Of a stretch of DNA of 7,164 nt, positions 4,326 through 7,164 are shown in pieces (positions within the stretch are counted from its first letter, which is position 1; each line of letters opens with the position of its first letter). The DNA comes from an uncultured Bacteroidota bacterium (GTDB taxonomy: Bacteria; Bacteroidota; Bacteroidia; Chitinophagales; Chitinophagaceae): the NCBI GenBank assembly GCA_903905685.1, contig CAIVHI010000160.1, positions 1 to 7,164 of the forward strand, given 5' to 3'. The notes under the pieces were generated by a model. It had not been told where the DNA came from, did no database searches, and saw nothing but the letters and a program-made list of their open reading frames with translations. The position numbers were made by a program, and so were the translations under genes.

Positions 4326-7164
4326 ATGGGAAATCTTTGGAAAAGAGCAACTATTGCCATTCTTGCATTTGCCGCCGCATTTAGCCCCTGGGTTGCGACA
4401 GGCCAAACCTATTGTACGACCAGTCTGGGAGGCAGTCCCTACGATAGCCCGATTGACAGCGTATACATTGCAGGCACGACACTGAATAACCCAACTCCCG
4501 GAAATCCCAATATCTATACAGCTTTCCCGGCTTCCGGTACTACAACCGCCACTTTTATTCAAGGGCATTCTTATACCATCACCGTCAACGCCGGTACGTT
4601 CTCGTCCTCCAACATGGGCGTTTGGATTGATTTTGATGCCAATGGGGTTTTCGACCCGTCGGAATATATTTCCGTAGGTGCATATGTTCCCGGGTCATCC
4701 TCGGCCACTTTCACAGTGCCGGCTACGGCCCACACAGGGCTCACCGGATTACGGGTGCGCACGAGCGACTCGTACTACGGAACAATGGGTGCATCTAATG
4801 CGTGCAGTTTTTTCAATACAGGCGAAACAGAAGACTACTGGGTAACCATCGATACTTCGGCACCTTGCGTGGGCATTCCTGCACCCGGTGTTGTGAGCGG
4901 GCCCGACTCCGTTTGTCCCGCCCAAGGTTTCACGCTGTACCTTACGGGTGCCACGTCGGCCGTCGGCATAAGTTACCGGTGGGCGTCCAGAACATCGGGT
5001 AGTGGCCCCTTCACAACGATTTCCGGGGCTACATCTTCAAGCTATACCGCATATGGACTTGGAGCCACCACCCAGTTCAAAGCCTATGTTTCTTGTTCGG
5101 GCGGTGGAAACGACTCCACTGCCGCGTTCACGGTTGGCACCAGTGCCTTCATCAATTGTTATTGCGGAGATTCGGTAACCTTGGGTGGCACTTACTTCTA
5201 TTCGCCTATCGATAGTGTATCCATAATAGGAACCACACTCAACAACAGTACACCTTTCGATCCCAGTACGTTTACGGTCTATCCCGCATCCGTTTCTACC
5301 ACCGCAACCTTGCAACAGGGTGTTTCCTACAGCATTGTCGTAAAGGCCATGGACTATTACAGTGACCCCGCGGATATCTCGATGTGGATTGATTACAATC
5401 GCGACGGCGTGTTTGAAGCATCCGAATGGACGCAGGTCGGAACTTTTAGTTACACCGATGCAGTGGCAACGTTCACCGTGCCAACCGGGGCCTTAACAGG
5501 CGTTACCGGTATGCGTATCAGGTCATCAACAAGTTACTACGCCACTTTGGGAGCCGATAGCGCCTGCTCCCATTTGTTCTCGGGGGAGACCCAAGACTAC
5601 TTCGTAACTATAGATACTACATTGCCCTGCTCCGGTATGCCTGCCGCCGCAGTAATAGGAACATCCAGAGATTCTGCATGTGTTGCAGATACCTTTGGCC
5701 TCACGACGTCTGGATACACCATGGCAGCCGGCCTTACGTTCCAATGGTTGTCGCGCCCATCGGGTGTCGGCTCGTTCGTTGCTATTCCGGGTGCCACAGC
5801 GCCCATGTATATGGTATCCGGGATGACGGGGTCAACCGACTATGAATTGCAGATAACTTGCACCGCAGGTGGATTTTCTTCGATGTCCAATATCGTTACC
5901 GTCCTTGCAAAGTCGTTCATCAACTGCTATTGCGACTCCGGCACACTGGGTGGTATGTATTTTTATTCCCCAATAGATTCTGTAACCATTTTCGGCACCA
6001 CTTTGGTCAACAACATGGTGTCAAATTTCAACAACTATTCCATTTTTCCAGCAAGTGGCAATACCACCGCCTCCTTGCAGCAGGGCATGACTTACACCAT
6101 TCAGATTGGTGCCCCTTCATTCGATCCTACTTCTATAGGTCTTTGGATTGATTACAACCATAATGGGGTCTATGAGCCATCGGAATACTCGGTGATAGCG
6201 ACTTCCGAGACGTCGATGGCCACAGCCAATTTCACGGTGCCCCCAACAGCACTTACGGGCCTCACCGGCATGAGGCTACGGTCTATCGACAATTTCGCTG
6301 GTCCATTGGGCTCGGGAGATGCGTGCACCTACGAAAATTCGGGTACTACCGAAGATTATTACGTCACCATAGACACTACATTGCCGTGTACCGGTATGCC
6401 GGGGGTCGGGAGTATCTCAGGCCCCGATAGCGTATGTGTTGGAGACTCATTTACTGTGATGCTCCCCGGTTATGTATATATGGCCGGTCTTAGTATACAG
6501 TGGCTTTGGGCTCCATCAGGAACGGGTACCTATAGTGCAATTCCCGGTGCCAATTCACCCGCTTATTCATCGAGCGGTATAGCAGCAGCTACCGATTTCA
6601 GGGTAGCAGTTACTTGTACCGCAAGTGGGCTCACCGATACTACTGCCGTCCACTCCGTCACGCTCAACAATCCGTTACACTGCTATTGCTCGCCCATGAC
6701 GGGTACACCGTTGGTCTATTTCAATGGAGATGACGATATGTTGGGTGCCACCATTTCAGGAACCACATTTGCCCCTTCAGGATTTACTGTTCCGTCGGCC
6801 ACCGGATATGTACAATTACCGGCTACGGTGTCAGTAAATACTGCTGCACTTACCATGGGCAACACGTATCCCATTTCGGTGTCCATAGATTCCAATGTGT
6901 TTGCTGTGTATTCGGTAGGAGTTTGGGTGGATTTCAACCATAGCGGTACTTTCGATGCATCCGAGTTTTTCAACCTTAACCCCGATATGTCTACTACGGG
7001 CTATCCCGGAACCTTCATGGGGAACATTTCGGTTCCTACTTCGGCGATGCCAGGCGTAACCGGCATGAGGTTGGTAGCCAATGAAGACGGTATTACCAAT
7101 AGTGCCGGAGCCTGTATGCAGGTATTGACCGGTGAGATTGCCGATTTCTTAGTTACGCTTGTGG
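4326..7164 (+). CDS. Large secreted GEVED / Ig-like tandem-repeat protein (3' truncated)
   Basis: The frame runs without a stop from ATG 4326 to the window edge, giving 946 complete codons. ATG 4326 is preferred because it is the first ATG after an in-frame stop at 4230 and starts a clear signal peptide (basic WKR, hydrophobic AIAILAFAAAF-like core, cleavage probably near residues 24-27). The mature part is a tandem array. GEVED domains cover 29-176, 279-430, 535-683 and 787-946+, and Ig-like domains cover about 180-278, 434-534 and 687-786. Each GEVED domain has a GTTL or GTTF strand, a VWIDF- or LWIDY-type motif followed by an acidic loop, TGLTGLR/GMR, and a closing GETEDYWVTID-type motif. 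Twenty cysteines occur in a regular pattern that can form ten pairs. GEVED is a domain of unknown function found in large exported Bacteroidota proteins; a T9SS sorting domain is expected beyond the window but not seen. A surface rod or adhesin role is inference. No catalytic domain is visible. Confidence 0.92.
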   Translation, partial: MGNLWKRATIAILAFAAAFSPWVATGQTYCTTSLGGSPYDSPIDSVYIAGTTLNNPTPGNPNIYTAFPASGTTTATFIQGHSYTITVNAGTFSSSNMGVWIDFDANGVFDPSEYISVGAYVPGSSSATFTVPATAHTGLTGLRVRTSDSYYGTMGASNACSFFNTGETEDYWVTIDTSAPCVGIPAPGVVSGPDSVCPAQGFTLYLTGATSAVGISYRWASRTSGSGPFTTISGATSSSYTAYGLGATTQFKAYVSCSGGGNDSTAAFTVGTSAFINCYCGDSVTLGGTYFYSPIDSVSIIGTTLNNSTPFDPSTFTVYPASVSTTATLQQGVSYSIVVKAMDYYSDPADISMWIDYNRDGVFEASEWTQVGTFSYTDAVATFTVPTGALTGVTGMRIRSSTSYYATLGADSACSHLFSGETQDYFVTIDTTLPCSGMPAAAVIGTSRDSACVADTFGLTTSGYTMAAGLTFQWLSRPSGVGSFVAIPGATAPMYMVSGMTGSTDYELQITCTAGGFSSMSNIVTVLAKSFINCYCDSGTLGGMYFYSPIDSVTIFGTTLVNNMVSNFNNYSIFPASGNTTASLQQGMTYTIQIGAPSFDPTSIGLWIDYNHNGVYEPSEYSVIATSETSMATANFTVPPTALTGLTGMRLRSIDNFAGPLGSGDACTYENSGTTEDYYVTIDTTLPCTGMPGVGSISGPDSVCVGDSFTVMLPGYVYMAGLSIQWLWAPSGTGTYSAIPGANSPAYSSSGIAAATDFRVAVTCTASGLTDTTAVHSVTLNNPLHCYCSPMTGTPLVYFNGDDDMLGATISGTTFAPSGFTVPSATGYVQLPATVSVNTAALTMGNTYPISVSIDSNVFAVYSVGVWVDFNHSGTFDASEFFNLNPDMSTTGYPGTFMGNISVPTSAMPGVTGMRLVANEDGITNSAGACMQVLTGEIADFLVTLV
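4410..5159 (+). repeat. Repeat unit 1: GEVED domain plus Ig-like domain (residues 29-278)
   Basis: This unit of 250 residues starts at Tyr29-Cys30 just after the signal peptide. The EF-hand-like loop is Asp102-Glu113 (DFDANGVFDPSE). The closing motif is GETED at 166-170, six residues after Cys160. The Ig-like half carries Cys197, Trp219 and Cys257, with outer cysteines 181 and 278. It lacks the Asn-Cys that precedes the Tyr-Cys of later units, as expected when no Ig-like domain stands before it. Confidence 0.85.
5160..5927 (+). repeat. Repeat unit 2: GEVED domain plus Ig-like domain (residues 279-534)
   Basis: This unit of 256 residues includes YFYSPIDSVSIIGTTLNN, the acidic loop Asp356-Glu367 (DYNRDGVFEASE, the best EF-hand match) and GETQD at 420-424. 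The Ig-like half has Cys452, Trp474 and Cys512, with outer cysteines 435 and 534. Confidence 0.85.
5928..6683 (+). repeat. Repeat unit 3: GEVED domain plus Ig-like domain (residues 535-786)
   Basis: This unit of 252 residues resembles unit 2 most closely at its start (YFYSPIDSVTIFGTTL). The acidic loop is Asp609-Glu620 (DYNHNGVYEPSE) and the closing motif is GTTED at 673-677. The Ig-like half has Cys704, Trp726 and Cys764, with outer cysteines 688 and 786. Confidence 0.85.
6684..7164 (+). repeat. Repeat unit 4, incomplete: divergent GEVED domain (residues 787-946)
   Basis: It begins with the same Tyr-Cys (Cys788) and keeps the acidic loop Asp869-Glu880 (DFNHSGTFDASE), the PGVTGMRL strand and Cys930 six residues before the closing motif. 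The usual YSPIDSV segment is replaced by VYFNGDDDMLG, the spacing between its two cysteines is longer (142 against 130-134), and the closing motif is GEIADFLVTLV. It may be the start of a different part of the protein. The window ends inside or just at the end of this domain. Confidence 0.75.

Noticed and set aside
4203..4568. 121-codon open frame on the - strand covering the signal peptide region of the repeat protein
   Set aside because: It is antisense to a clearly coding frame with signal peptide and GEVED domain and shows no recognisable domain. The same holds for other - strand frames across 4571-6973.

Overview
The window looks like chromosomal DNA of a Bacteroidota bacterium. The evidence is a C-terminal type IX secretion (T9SS) sorting domain, a GEVED/Ig-like repeat protein, ATG starts without clear Shine-Dalgarno sequences, and moderate G+C genes separated by very AT-rich spacers. 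The Chitinophagales are a plausible guess from the GEVED plus Ig-like repeat style, but the sequence cannot fix the family.

Layout, with every real gene on the + strand: (1) The 3' end of a large secreted protein (2-1177). It carries the last blade of a probable beta-propeller, a PKD domain, a choice-of-anchor-J/MAM-like domain and a T9SS type A sorting domain. (2) A 301-base spacer (1178-1478) whose second half is extremely AT-rich and probably holds the promoter of the next operon. (3) A tight two-gene operon (1479-4033, 2-base gap) encoding an MBOAT O-acyltransferase of the AlgI/DltB family and a membrane-anchored SGNH-hydrolase-like partner. (4) A 292-base spacer (4034-4325) with two inverted repeats. 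(5) The 5' part of a very large secreted protein (4326 to the window edge, at least 946 codons, no stop). It has a signal peptide and three full tandem units of about 250 residues, each one GEVED domain followed by one Ig-like domain, then most of a fourth GEVED domain.

How they may work together: genes 1 and 4 are probable exported, surface-attached or released proteins. Genes 2 and 3 form the usual pair that moves an acyl group (often acetyl) across the inner membrane onto a periplasmic or surface glycan. Nothing visible proves that the acylation pair acts on the same surface structure as the secreted proteins. No mobile element, CRISPR array, tRNA or rRNA was seen.

The most informative signal is the internal order of the repeat protein. 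All 20 cysteines fall into a regular paired pattern, each GEVED domain holds an EF-hand-like acidic loop at the same place, and each Ig-like domain has identical Cys-Trp-Cys spacing. This suggests a rigid, disulfide- and calcium-stabilised surface rod.
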